Shown here: positions 16,931 to 25,079 of the stretch, piece by piece
Layout: each line of letters opens with the position of its first letter
How positions within the stretch are numbered: the stretch's first letter is position 1
Origin: an uncultured Paenibacillaceae bacterium
GTDB taxonomy: Bacteria > Bacillota > Bacilli > Aneurinibacillales > Aneurinibacillaceae
DNA length: 39,906 nt
Direction of reading: 5' to 3'
Assembly (NCBI GenBank): GCA_946478845.1
Contig: CAMLDI010000026.1
Coordinates: 1 to 39,906, forward strand
Position numbers and translations under genes: made by a program
The notes under the pieces: model-generated
Database searches by the model: none
What the model saw: the letters and a program-made list of their open reading frames with translations, nothing else
What the model was told of the DNA's origin: nothing

Positions 16931-18550
16931 TTAGCGATTTACTACGAGAGATTCCGGCCGAACCCAAATTTCATCCAGCCCTCCTGTAAGCAAACGATAA
17001 TGCTGATTTGGATCCGGCCGGGGATGGTCTAATCGTTTATGCATCCCTCTTGTTTCTTTTCTTTCAATGGCTGAGGTATACATCCAGCGTGCAGTAGCCA
17101 GTAAGGCAGCAGCCTCCCTTGTTTTTTGCACATCACCATTATGCTCAATTAAATTACCCCGGGCATCTTTCCAGAGTTGGTTTAACCGATGTAAAGAAGT
17201 AGAGAGTTTTTCTTCTGTGCGGAACAAATTGATATCATAAGGATTTACCTGAGATTGGACATCCCTGATTACATCTCTACTATCTAAGGGATTTACAAAA
17301 GTATTGGTTGGTCGAAGCCCTGCGGTCCCTGTTCCAAAGGCATGCCGTCTTTTCCCTTCTTGATTTGTTTTTAAGGCATATTTCGCTGCTGCTTCTCCTG
17401 ACCACCATCCAGAGGAAATAGCCCATCCTGCATTGTAGCTTCCTCCTCCAGTAAAGCCCCCGCAAATCAATTCCCGGGTCGCTGCATCTCCGGCAGCATA
17501 TAGGCCTGGTATGGATGTGGCGCAGGTTTCATCCACAATTCGGATTCCACCGGTTCCCCGAACTGTCCCTTCTAAAATTAAGGTCACTTCAAAGCGCTGA
17601 GTGAAGGGATTAATCCCTGCCCGATCAAAAGTTAAAAAGAAATTAGGCTGGGCTAAGCGCATGGATTTTTGCATTTCTTCCGTAGCTTTATCCAATTGGG
17701 CAAAAACCTTTTGCCCCTGGGAAATGACCCGGGCAATCACCGAACGCCCCTTTTGTGAGCCTGCCCCTTCAATAATGCTTCCATCTTCATAAGTAAAGGT
17801 CGCCCAGTTATAAAACAAGGTTTTGGTATTGGAGGCAAAGACGGGGGTAATGGCATAAGCATTGGAGAATTCCATGCCAGACAGTTGGGCGCCTACTTCC
17901 CCGGCAAATAAATAGCCATCTCCTGTTAACACGTTGCAGCCCAGAGCTTTGCTAAGAAAAGCGCATCCACCTGTGGCAATCACAGTAGCACTGGCTTGAA
18001 TGGCCCAGGTTTCATCCCGTTGTATGCGAGCACCTGCAGCTCCTGCTACACCATTTTCATCCACTAACAGTTCAAGTGCAGGGCTGTGATCTAAAATTTG
18101 CACCCCGGCTTTTACCACTTGCTTGCGCAATAACCGTAAATATTCGGGACCCTGGAGGCTGCGTTTATAAATTTTCCCTTCTGCATCTAAAGGAAATGGG
18201 TATCCCCATTGTTCTAAACGGTTGACGTTCTCATAAGTTTGATCCAGCACCCGTTTCATCCAGTTCCGATCAGCGAGATAACCACCAAGGGCTTCCCTGG
18301 CTTGCATCGCCTCTTCCCTTTTCTCTGGCTCTGGTGAAATATACCACACGCCATTTCCAGAAGGAGCCGTTGCTCCGCTTGTTCCACAATATCCCTTATC
18401 CACTAGCACAACTTTCGCCCCAGTGGCTGCTGCACGAATGGCAGCCCAGGCCCCTGCAGGGCCCCCTCCAAGAACAAGGACATCTGTTTTTAACTGAATA
18501 TCGTATTTTTCTTTGGACAACCGATAGGATATTGATTCACTTTTTGCCAT
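16931..18550 (-). CDS. FAD-dependent oxidoreductase, fumarate reductase / adenylylsulfate reductase alpha-like
   Basis: A 539-residue flavoprotein. The N-terminal dinucleotide fold is clear (DVLVLGGGPAGAWAAIRAA, residues 24-42, then VVLVDKG). TSGATAPSGNG matches the FAD-covering loop. The C-terminal FAD motif IPGLYAAGDAATRELICGG..GGGSYNAGWAISSGWWSGEAAA is typical of the succinate dehydrogenase/fumarate reductase/AprA superfamily. It is first in an operon with a ferredoxin and an SsuABC-like importer, so it probably oxidises or reduces the imported compound or a product of it. True dissimilatory AprA is longer and anaerobic, so I do not assign that activity. TTGGAGGTG precedes the ATG; a structured leader and strong promoter lie upstream. 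Confidence 0.8.
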   Translation of the reverse strand: MAKSESISYRLSKEKYDIQLKTDVLVLGGGPAGAWAAIRAAATGAKVVLVDKGYCGTSGATAPSGNGVWYISPEPEKREEAMQAREALGGYLADRNWMKRVLDQTYENVNRLEQWGYPFPLDAEGKIYKRSLQGPEYLRLLRKQVVKAGVQILDHSPALELLVDENGVAGAAGARIQRDETWAIQASATVIATGGCAFLSKALGCNVLTGDGYLFAGEVGAQLSGMEFSNAYAITPVFASNTKTLFYNWATFTYEDGSIIEGAGSQKGRSVIARVISQGQKVFAQLDKATEEMQKSMRLAQPNFFLTFDRAGINPFTQRFEVTLILEGTVRGTGGIRIVDETCATSIPGLYAAGDAATRELICGGFTGGGSYNAGWAISSGWWSGEAAAKYALKTNQEGKRRHAFGTGTAGLRPTNTFVNPLDSRDVIRDVQSQVNPYDINLFRTEEKLSTSLHRLNQLWKDARGNLIEHNGDVQKTREAAALLATARWMYTSAIERKETRGMHKRLDHPRPDPNQHYRLLTGGLDEIWVRPESLVVNR

Positions 18551-18590
18551 TCTTGAACACCTCCAATGTACTTAAAAACCCTAAAAGAAT

Positions 18591-18662
18591 AAAAAAAGGC
18601 GCTATCCACCCCATGTATTTATCGGGTAAGACAGCGCCTCCGGTTTTCCCGGTCAGCCACCA
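18591..18662 (-). promoter_or_regulatory. Structured leader with intrinsic terminator (candidate riboswitch/attenuator) before the flavoprotein operon
   Basis: On the minus strand the transcript would contain a CCGG-GAAAA-CCGG hairpin (18640-18652), then immediately a 7-bp terminator stem AGGCGCT / AGCGCCT (18633-18639 and 18597-18603) with an inner ACCC / GGGT helix and internal loops. A run of seven T follows (18591-18597). The GC-rich, asymmetrically looped region in an AT-rich context ends in a terminator about 40 bases before the first gene. It does not match the consensus I know for SAM, TPP, cobalamin, guanidine, ZTP or T-box leaders. Confidence 0.65.
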
Positions 18663-18698
18663 GTTTATTATTTATACTATTCATATTAACATACTCGG

Positions 18699-18727
18699 AA
18701 TATATCACCTTTCAATTCATGTGTCAA
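18699..18727 (-). promoter_or_regulatory. Sigma-A promoter of the flavoprotein/ABC operon
   Basis: On the minus strand, TTGACA (18722-18727), a 17-base spacer and TATATT (18699-18704). Transcription would start about 150 bases before the flavoprotein gene, so the structured element at 18591-18662 is in the 5' untranslated region. Confidence 0.8.
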
Positions 18728-18767
18728 TATTTTTTACTCAGTATCCATAATCTCAATTATAACAAAA

Positions 18768-18813
18768 GAATACAAAAAAGAAGGAGCATAGTGCCTCCTT
18801 CTTTTTTGTATTC
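18768..18813 (-). terminator. Terminator of the amino-acid permease gene
   Basis: A very long perfect stem (18 bp, arms 18768-18785 and 18796-18813) containing AAAAAAGAAGGA / TCCTTCTTTTTT, about 50 bases past the permease stop. Confidence 0.85.
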
Positions 18814-18863
18814 TTTCAATCTTTTTTTCTAAGTACAATTTTTCTCTAGAACTGTCATTCCGC

Positions 18864-20291
18864 TCATCTTTGTTTCATTTGTGCTGCCACTTTAATTTCT
18901 TTTCGCAATAAGCTATGTTTATATCCATAAAGCATATAAACTACAATGCCAATCACAAACCAGACTCCGAAGCCAATCCAGGCAAAATGAGACAGGCTGA
19001 TTAATAAATAGCCACAGAAAAGTACGGAAAGAACAGGAAGCCAGGGAACAAAAGGAACTTTAAAGGATCTTTTTAAATCAGGTTGGGTTTTTCGCAAAAT
19101 AATAACCCCAATAGAAACAACAATAAAGGCAAATAAAGTACCTATGTTTGTTAGTTCAGCCAGTCGGGAAAGGGGAACAAACCCGGCAAAAATACTGGCA
19201 AGTAAAGCAGCCAACCAGGTTCCTCGCACCGGATTTGCCCTTTTTTTATGAATGGAAGAGAAAACAGGGGGCATCAACCCGTCCCGGCTCATGGAGAACA
19301 ATAACCGGGTAATACCATACATCAAAACCAACAGTACTGTAGTGATGCCAATAATTGCACCAAGGGAGATTAATCCGGCAATGGCATCCTGGTGAATGTA
19401 TTGCAGGGCGAAAGCCACAGGATTGTTTACTTCGAGTTGGTCATAAGGGACAATCCCAGTTAGAATCGCTGAAACAGTAATATACAAAAGGGTACAAATT
19501 AATAATGAAGCAATAATTCCAATAGGCAAATTTCTCTGGGGATTTCTCACTTCTTCTGCTGCCGTAGAAACAGCATCAAAACCAATATAGGCAAAGAAAA
19601 CCGTGGCTGCTCCCGTCACCACGCCGGAAAAACCGAAGGGCATAAAAGGTGTCCAATTGGATGGTTTCACATACCAAACACCAACCCCTATGAAAAGAAG
19701 AACGATAGATACTTTTATAATAACCATGATATTATTAACGCGGGCAGATTCCTTTACCCCTCTTGTCAGTAAAAATGCGATAATTACAAGGATTCCAATT
19801 GCACAAACATCAACATAAGTTCCGTGAGCAGGATCATAAGCAGCAGTGAGGGCTTTAGGCAAATGAAGGCCAAGGCCGCCAATTAATCCTTGAAAATAGG
19901 CAGACCATCCGCTGGCAACTGCCGATGAGGCTAATCCATATTCAAGAATTAAGTCCCAACCTAAAACCCAGGCCATGATTTCCCCAAAAACCGCATAACT
20001 GTAAGTGTACGCACTACCAGAAACAGGAACAGTGGAAGAAAATTCTGCATAACAAAGGGCAGCAAAGATACAGGCTAGTCCAGAGATGACAAAAGAAATG
20101 ATTAAGGCAGGCCCAGCATATTTTGCAGCAGCAATCCCAGTTAATACAAAGATTCCCGTACCAATAATGCATCCTATCCCTAACATAGTTAGGTCAAAAG
20201 CACCTAAAGCTTTTTTCAGGGAGGATGCTTTTGAATTCCCCTGGGCAAGTAAGGATTGAATCGACTTCTTCATAAACAAGTCCATGGTCAC
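18864..20291 (-). CDS. APC-superfamily amino-acid permease (CAT family, YfnA-like)
   Basis: A 475-residue protein with about twelve to thirteen membrane helices. Motifs of the cationic amino-acid transporter (CAT) branch are present: LTMLGIGCIIGTGIFVLTG in helix 1, LCYAEFSSTVPVSGSAYTYSYAVFGE, FFAYIGFDAVSTAAEEVRNPQRNLPIGI at about 240-267, and SMSRDGLMPPVFSSIHKK. Bacterial YfnA-type members import neutral or branched-chain amino acids; the substrate is not determined here. The annotated start is GTG at 20291 with only a weak ribosome binding site; the ATGs two and six codons further in are equally possible. The gene is monocistronic with its own terminator. Confidence 0.87.
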   Translation of the reverse strand: MTMDLFMKKSIQSLLAQGNSKASSLKKALGAFDLTMLGIGCIIGTGIFVLTGIAAAKYAGPALIISFVISGLACIFAALCYAEFSSTVPVSGSAYTYSYAVFGEIMAWVLGWDLILEYGLASSAVASGWSAYFQGLIGGLGLHLPKALTAAYDPAHGTYVDVCAIGILVIIAFLLTRGVKESARVNNIMVIIKVSIVLLFIGVGVWYVKPSNWTPFMPFGFSGVVTGAATVFFAYIGFDAVSTAAEEVRNPQRNLPIGIIASLLICTLLYITVSAILTGIVPYDQLEVNNPVAFALQYIHQDAIAGLISLGAIIGITTVLLVLMYGITRLLFSMSRDGLMPPVFSSIHKKRANPVRGTWLAALLASIFAGFVPLSRLAELTNIGTLFAFIVVSIGVIILRKTQPDLKRSFKVPFVPWLPVLSVLFCGYLLISLSHFAWIGFGVWFVIGIVVYMLYGYKHSLLRKEIKVAAQMKQR

Positions 20292-20442
20292 ATCACTACT
20301 TTCAGCAGATAAGTTTTTTTCTATTATATTATAACGGGAACTATAGGGGTAAATTTTAAATGAACAAAACTAAACATTCCGATAAATTCCGTATAAAAAA
20401 GGAGATGAAATATTACCTATAAATATGGCTATCAATCAATAG

Positions 20443-20526
20443 AAGGATTTTCAAGAGCCTTTCCCTAATCAAGGACCATTTCCTGCTACACTTCAAGAGG
20501 CAGTAAAGAAAAAAGTTAAACGATAA
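20443..20526 (+). pseudogene. C-terminal remnant of a small unidentified ORF
   Basis: After a stop at 20440-20442 the frame reads about 27 residues ending in TAA at 20524, with a protein-like, proline-rich end (EPFPNQGPFPATLQEAVKK). There is no start codon or ribosome binding site in this frame, and neighbouring frames also read protein-like sequence just upstream (YQSIEGFSRAFP), suggesting a frameshifted relic. A terminator follows at 20541. I do not recognise the parent protein. The rest of 20292-20604 holds nothing else I can identify. Confidence 0.3.
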
Positions 20527-20540
20527 ACTTGGATAATATC

Positions 20541-20583
20541 AAAAAGGTTGGGGTTTCCTATAATTTTGACCCCAACCTTTTTT
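20541..20583. terminator. Bidirectional terminator downstream of the PhoX-like gene
   Basis: Inverted repeat AAAAAGGTTGGGGT / ACCCCAACCTTTTT (20541-20554 and 20569-20583) with A/T runs on both sides. It serves the minus-strand phosphatase gene and possibly the plus-strand remnant. Confidence 0.85.
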
Positions 20584-20604
20584 ATGTGCTAATTATATTG
20601 TTAT

Positions 20605-22392
20605 TTATTTACCCTTCTTTTCCTGGAAAACAGGCAATCCTTTCAGATATCCCACATACCCTGGATGTTGTGCACTTAGCATCAAGTAGGAATGTCCATT
20701 TAAATTATTGATATGTTGCAAGCCAGTGGCTTCCCCGCCTTCAGGTACAGAGGCAATCCGGGAAAGTTTTTTCGTATCAATACTGTAGGCCCATAAGAAG
20801 TTATTAGTATGCATGCCTGAATCTTCAGCAATGAACAGGGTTCTCATGTCTTCTGAAAAAACAATATTATCCGGGTTGGCGATTTTATTTTCGTTGGCTG
20901 TATTGCCCCTGCCATCCTTCGCTGCAAGGTCTTCACCGAACACTACCCCATCCATGGTCGAAGCCACATACTCACTGTTGATAGCCTGTCCATTTTTATC
21001 TTTTTGCTGGTTCGCCAGTTTCAGTTCATAAATTCCCCCAGCGGATACCTTTGGCAAATGAATGTCATCCACAGGATCCTGGCCATTGGCTTCCATGCCC
21101 CCTTTCACACCGGACATGGCTACATACACTTTATTGTCCTTTTTATTCAATTCAACAGCTTCCATTTTGTTAAATTCTGACGTTGCTCCCAGTAACGCTC
21201 CATAACGGCGGGATTCTAAGAAGGCGGCTGCTTTTTCCATGCCTGGTTTCAGTTTCAACCATTCTGCCTTTCCCCCACTGCTCTGGGTTATTACTTTTTT
21301 AAATCCATGGGATTGAGCATAGGCATCATCGGTTGTGGTTTCAAATATGTCACTGAATTTCAGGGTATTGGCTAATTCCTTGATTTCAGCGTCGGTAGCA
21401 TGCCCTAATTGAATCCATTCTAAATGGGCAGAGCCTCCATTTTGTTCACTGGTTTGCTTCCATTTTGCGGCGTAAAGGCTTCCTGCAGAAAGGTCTCCTT
21501 CCCGGTCTGCTACATACATAAATAACATGGTATAGGCGCCATCATCCCCATAATACAAGGTACGATTGTCTGGCATTGTTACCACCCGTTCAAAGGAAAG
21601 GCGGCCCATGCTGTAGTGTTTTACTGCTGTTGTTTTCCCATTGGGGTGAACGGTGACCTCAGGCACATAACCAAAAGAATAGGGGTTCCCCATTTTGGCT
21701 GGGTCCTGGCTAAAGTTACGGGCAAATTGGGTAACGGAAGATTTCTCTGGATTTAATTCATGGGCTTTGGCATCTGGCTCATATTCTTCACTGCCCAGAT
21801 GAGTGTTCCAGGGGGATAAAGACCCTGCACAGGGGGTCCAGATCCCGCCATAAGCAGAAAAATCGATGGGATTCATATCTGTTACCGTTAATTTTCCTGT
21901 TTTCTTATCTTGTTTCACCGTATTTAAAGCCATCGACTTGGGAAGTTCTCCAATATTGCTGCCGATTCCTTCGTAATGGTTCACTAGATAGAGATTGCCG
22001 CTCCTTCCCTTTACATTCATTAAACTGTTGCTGTCAGGGGCATCCGAAACATAAGGGGTAGGATTGTTAGGATCTGTTTTCATATCCATGATCACATTGC
22101 CATTGGCATCATATGTAGCTCCTGCAGTCTTGCCGTTAATAACATCTCCTGGTTTAAACAAGAGTTCATAGGATATAGGGAAGGTTTTAACGGAACCATC
22201 ACTGTATACCACCTTAGCTGAAGCACTGGAATACATGTCATTTTGTTGTGCAGAAGTTTGGGGCGCTTCCATTCCTATAAACTCTACTTTCTCTATGGAA
22301 ACAGGGACCTTTGGGGCAGCCAAAACATTGACAGCAGTGGGAAGCAGTACAGATAAGCTTAATAAAGGTACAATTAACTTTTTTACTTTCAC
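20605..22392 (-). CDS. PhoX-family (DUF839) secreted alkaline phosphatase-like protein
   Basis: A 595-residue protein with a Sec signal peptide (KK then a hydrophobic core, ending VLAAPK at about 27). The body has PhoX-like segments: GNLYLVNHYEG, GGIWTPCAGSLSPWNTHLGSEEYEPD (the TPWGT..SEE region) and PDNIVFSEDMRTLFIAEDSGMHTN. PhoX enzymes are Ca/Fe-dependent monoesterases that free phosphate outside the cell. Regulation agrees with this: a four-repeat PhoP box and a perfect -10 lie upstream. The start is GTG at 22392 behind GAGGGAG. The sequence is somewhat divergent from classic PhoX, so the exact substrate is uncertain. Confidence 0.8.
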   Translation of the reverse strand: MKVKKLIVPLLSLSVLLPTAVNVLAAPKVPVSIEKVEFIGMEAPQTSAQQNDMYSSASAKVVYSDGSVKTFPISYELLFKPGDVINGKTAGATYDANGNVIMDMKTDPNNPTPYVSDAPDSNSLMNVKGRSGNLYLVNHYEGIGSNIGELPKSMALNTVKQDKKTGKLTVTDMNPIDFSAYGGIWTPCAGSLSPWNTHLGSEEYEPDAKAHELNPEKSSVTQFARNFSQDPAKMGNPYSFGYVPEVTVHPNGKTTAVKHYSMGRLSFERVVTMPDNRTLYYGDDGAYTMLFMYVADREGDLSAGSLYAAKWKQTSEQNGGSAHLEWIQLGHATDAEIKELANTLKFSDIFETTTDDAYAQSHGFKKVITQSSGGKAEWLKLKPGMEKAAAFLESRRYGALLGATSEFNKMEAVELNKKDNKVYVAMSGVKGGMEANGQDPVDDIHLPKVSAGGIYELKLANQQKDKNGQAINSEYVASTMDGVVFGEDLAAKDGRGNTANENKIANPDNIVFSEDMRTLFIAEDSGMHTNNFLWAYSIDTKKLSRIASVPEGGEATGLQHINNLNGHSYLMLSAQHPGYVGYLKGLPVFQEKKGK

Positions 22393-22431
22393 CTTTCTCC
22401 CTCTTTTCTATTAAATATAACTACTATGGCA

Positions 22432-22484
22432 ATTATAGAAAAAGAAGATTAAAAGGATTTTAACTCTGTATTAATTTCTATTAA
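22432..22484 (-). promoter_or_regulatory. PhoP-box promoter of the PhoX-like gene
   Basis: Reading the minus strand, four TTAANN repeats occur in phase: TTAATA (22479-22484), TTAATA (22469-22474), TTAAAA (22458-22463) and TTAATC (22447-22452), with start-to-start spacings of 10, 11 and 11 bases. After nine bases comes a perfect TATAAT (22432-22437). This is the known layout of PhoP-activated Bacillus promoters, which lack a good -35. Confidence 0.8.
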
Positions 22485-22696
22485 TTTTGTGTTATTTGAA
22501 TATTTATGCCGGAATGCAGAACCTTTAATCAATCAGGGGAATAGATTCGACACCACACTCTATATTCTACTAAAATAACAAAATATTTACATACAGTTAA
22601 AAAGACGTTAATGGTTTATTTCCTATAATTGTTTAATAAAGGAGGGACTAGCTTATTTTTTAATTATTTTTCTGTAAATCTTTAGGAGAGGTGAAA

Positions 22697-22957
22697 ATGA
22701 TGAGTAAGAGACCTTTGCTGAGTATACGTGAAAAAGAAATTGCCATTCTGATTGCACAGGGTTATAAGGATGTAGAAATTGCTAGGAAACTATTAATCAG
22801 CAGACGTAGAGTTGGAGAGGTTATTGCGGCAATAAAATGGAAATGCCATATTTCCTCCAGAGTGAAAATCGGAATTCTTGCCTATCATTTAGGTTGGTTA
22901 AATTTCGAAGAAATCATGAGGGCGAATGAAAATGAAGAACAAAGTACCCTTTATTGA
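22697..22957 (+). CDS. Small stand-alone LuxR/GerE-type HTH regulator
   Basis: An 86-residue protein consisting almost only of a LuxR-type HTH: LSIREKEIAILIAQGYKDVEIARKLLISRRRVGEVIAAIKWK, then IKWKCHISSRVKIGILAYHLGW. There is no receiver or ligand-binding domain, so it behaves like GerE-type regulators. The ATG at 22697 is eight bases after AGGAG; the GTG at 22691 is too close to that site. Its end overlaps the C39-ABC exporter gene by 32 bases, which ties it to the lanthipeptide locus and makes it the likely regulator of it. A TATAAT about 60 bases upstream of the start marks a probable promoter. Confidence 0.8.
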   Translation: MMSKRPLLSIREKEIAILIAQGYKDVEIARKLLISRRRVGEVIAAIKWKCHISSRVKIGILAYHLGWLNFEEIMRANENEEQSTLY

Positions 22958-25079
22958 ACAAATGGAACATAGTGAATGCGGGTTAGCCTGTCTTGCCATG
23001 ATTTTAGGCTATCACGGATTCCATATTACCTTGCCAGAACTACGTGACCAATTCGGTACATCGAAAAAGGGCACTTCTCTTTATCACTTAGCAGAAATAG
23101 GGAAATACTACCATTTAAACAACAAAGTCTATCAGGGAAACTGCTCCCAACTCCATCAGGTATCCATGCCAGCAATTATCTTTTGGGAACAAAAACATTT
23201 TGTCGTTTTAGAGAAAATCCACAAACACCATATTTCTATCCTGGATCCTGCAAATGGCAGACAAAAAATCTCCCTTGATGCATTTAAAGAGTCCTATTCA
23301 GGATATATTATGGCTTTCCAGCCAGATCCCGCCTTTACCAAAAGAAAGAAAGAAAAAACGTTTAATTTTCTCTTAACCCATCTGGTTAAGCAAAAGAAAA
23401 TACTGCTGGGTATCACCCTTGTTTCTATTCTTCTCCAGACACTGGGTTTACTCACGCCAAAATTGACTCAGTGGATCACAGATGAGGTCATCATGGCAAA
23501 AAACGAAGATCATCTTGCCATTATTGGTTTTATGATGATTGCCATCTACCTGTTTTATCAACTTTTTTCTGTTCTCCGTGTCTTTATGATTGGGAAATTG
23601 CAAACCCTGATGGATTCTTCCCTTATGTCCGCTTTTATTGCAAAATTATTTAGTTTACCTTACTCTTTCTTCGAAACCAGGACAAGCGGGGATTTAATCT
23701 ACCGGGCCAATTCCAATGTTTTTATCAGAGAAATTCTCTCCTTCCGTGCCATTTCCCTGGTCATTGATACCCTTTTAATTATTGGGTATGGGATTATGTT
23801 GTTTTACCTCAACTGGCAGTTAAGTTTTATTGTGATTGCCCTTTGCAGTGTCATTGTTTTATCCATGGTGATTAGCACCCAGTGGGTAAAAAAACTGTCG
23901 GCCCAAACCCTCAGTGTTCAAGTGAAAACACAAAGCTATTTAACAGAAAGTATCCATGGAATCGGAGATATTAAAGTATTAGGGGCTGAACAAAAAGTAT
24001 TCAAACAGTGGCAAACCCTCTTTCATAACCAATTGCATTTCGCCCAAAAACAAAATAATCTCACTGCTTTGTTGGAATCCTTTACTGTGGGAATCCAGTT
24101 TATCACGCCCCTTCTCCTTTTTTGGGTAGGAACCAATCTCCTGTTGCAGGGCGACTTCTCCTTAGGCCAACTTCTCGGTTTCAATGCCCTAGCAGCATCT
24201 TTCATGGTGCCTATTGTATCCATGGGGGGAACCTACTCCCAATTCCTCCTTTTAAGAAGTTATATACAGCGGCTAGAAGATGTGATGAATAGCCAATCTG
24301 AATCCAAGAACTACAAAAAAATTAAAAACTTTGCAGGTTCTATTGAACTGGAAAATCTTTCTTTCAAATATGATGCCTTTGGTAAAGAGAATCTATCATC
24401 TATTACGTTAACCATTAAACCTGGTGAAAAAATTGCCATTGTGGGAAAATCCGGTTCGGGCAAAAGTACACTGGCTAAATTGCTGTTAGGCCTCTATAGG
24501 CCAACACAAGGAACCATCCTTTTTGACGGTACGCCCCTTGAAGAATTGGATTTCCAGGATCTCCGCAACCACATTGGCGCTGTACTGCAAGAAACGCGAT
24601 TATTCCATGGAAATGTACTGGAGAATATCCAGTTGTTAAATGAGCAAATTTCCCTGGAAAAAGTCATTCAGGCAGCGAAGATTGCAGATATTCATGAAGA
24701 GATTCTGAAACAACCCATGGGATATTACACCATGATTTCTGAGGGAGGGGGCAATTTCTCAGGAGGACAAAGGCAACGCCTTCTTTTAGCCCGTGCCCTA
24801 GTCAACAACCCGAAACTCTTAATTTTAGATGAAGCAACCTCTGCACTGGACAATCTCTCAGAATCCCTTGTCCAGGAACATTTGCAACAGTTAAATTGCA
24901 CACAAATCATAATCGCCCATCGCTTATCTACCATTGTTCATGCCGACCGCATTCTCGTCCTCCAGGATGGAAAAATTGCGGAAATGGGAACCCATCATGA
25001 ATTGTTGCTGAAAAAAGGATTCTATTACGACCTATATACCTCAAAAAAGGAGAATAAAAATGAAGAAATGGCTATTTAA
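22926..25079 (+). CDS. lanT: LanT: C39 peptidase-containing ABC exporter
   Basis: A 717-residue protein with three parts. An N-terminal C39 cysteine protease domain (about 1-140) has C18 in HSECGLACLAM, H91 in QKHFVVLEK and D107 in ILDPANG. A six-helix exporter domain covers about 155-440. The ATPase domain has GKSGSGKST at about 507-515, FSGGQRQRLLLARAL and LLILDEATSALD. Such proteins cut lanthipeptide and bacteriocin leaders after a double glycine during export. The three precursor peptides at 32566-33187 all have the required GG site. The gene overlaps the HTH gene upstream and the protease downstream by 20 bases, so the three form one operon. Confidence 0.92.
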   Translation: MKMKNKVPFIEQMEHSECGLACLAMILGYHGFHITLPELRDQFGTSKKGTSLYHLAEIGKYYHLNNKVYQGNCSQLHQVSMPAIIFWEQKHFVVLEKIHKHHISILDPANGRQKISLDAFKESYSGYIMAFQPDPAFTKRKKEKTFNFLLTHLVKQKKILLGITLVSILLQTLGLLTPKLTQWITDEVIMAKNEDHLAIIGFMMIAIYLFYQLFSVLRVFMIGKLQTLMDSSLMSAFIAKLFSLPYSFFETRTSGDLIYRANSNVFIREILSFRAISLVIDTLLIIGYGIMLFYLNWQLSFIVIALCSVIVLSMVISTQWVKKLSAQTLSVQVKTQSYLTESIHGIGDIKVLGAEQKVFKQWQTLFHNQLHFAQKQNNLTALLESFTVGIQFITPLLLFWVGTNLLLQGDFSLGQLLGFNALAASFMVPIVSMGGTYSQFLLLRSYIQRLEDVMNSQSESKNYKKIKNFAGSIELENLSFKYDAFGKENLSSITLTIKPGEKIAIVGKSGSGKSTLAKLLLGLYRPTQGTILFDGTPLEELDFQDLRNHIGAVLQETRLFHGNVLENIQLLNEQISLEKVIQAAKIADIHEEILKQPMGYYTMISEGGGNFSGGQRQRLLLARALVNNPKLLILDEATSALDNLSESLVQEHLQQLNCTQIIIAHRLSTIVHADRILVLQDGKIAEMGTHHELLLKKGFYYDLYTSKKENKNEEMAI

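Noticed and set aside
16931..18550. Dissimilatory adenylylsulfate reductase AprAB
   Set aside because: The flavoprotein and ferredoxin resemble the pair in type only. The operon lacks other dissimilatory sulfur genes and the flavoprotein is shorter than typical AprA.
18591..18662. SAM, TPP or T-box riboswitch in the flavoprotein operon leader
   Set aside because: None of the conserved segments I know for these classes (for example CUGAGA for TPP, AGGGUGG for T-box) is present, so only an unassigned leader is claimed.
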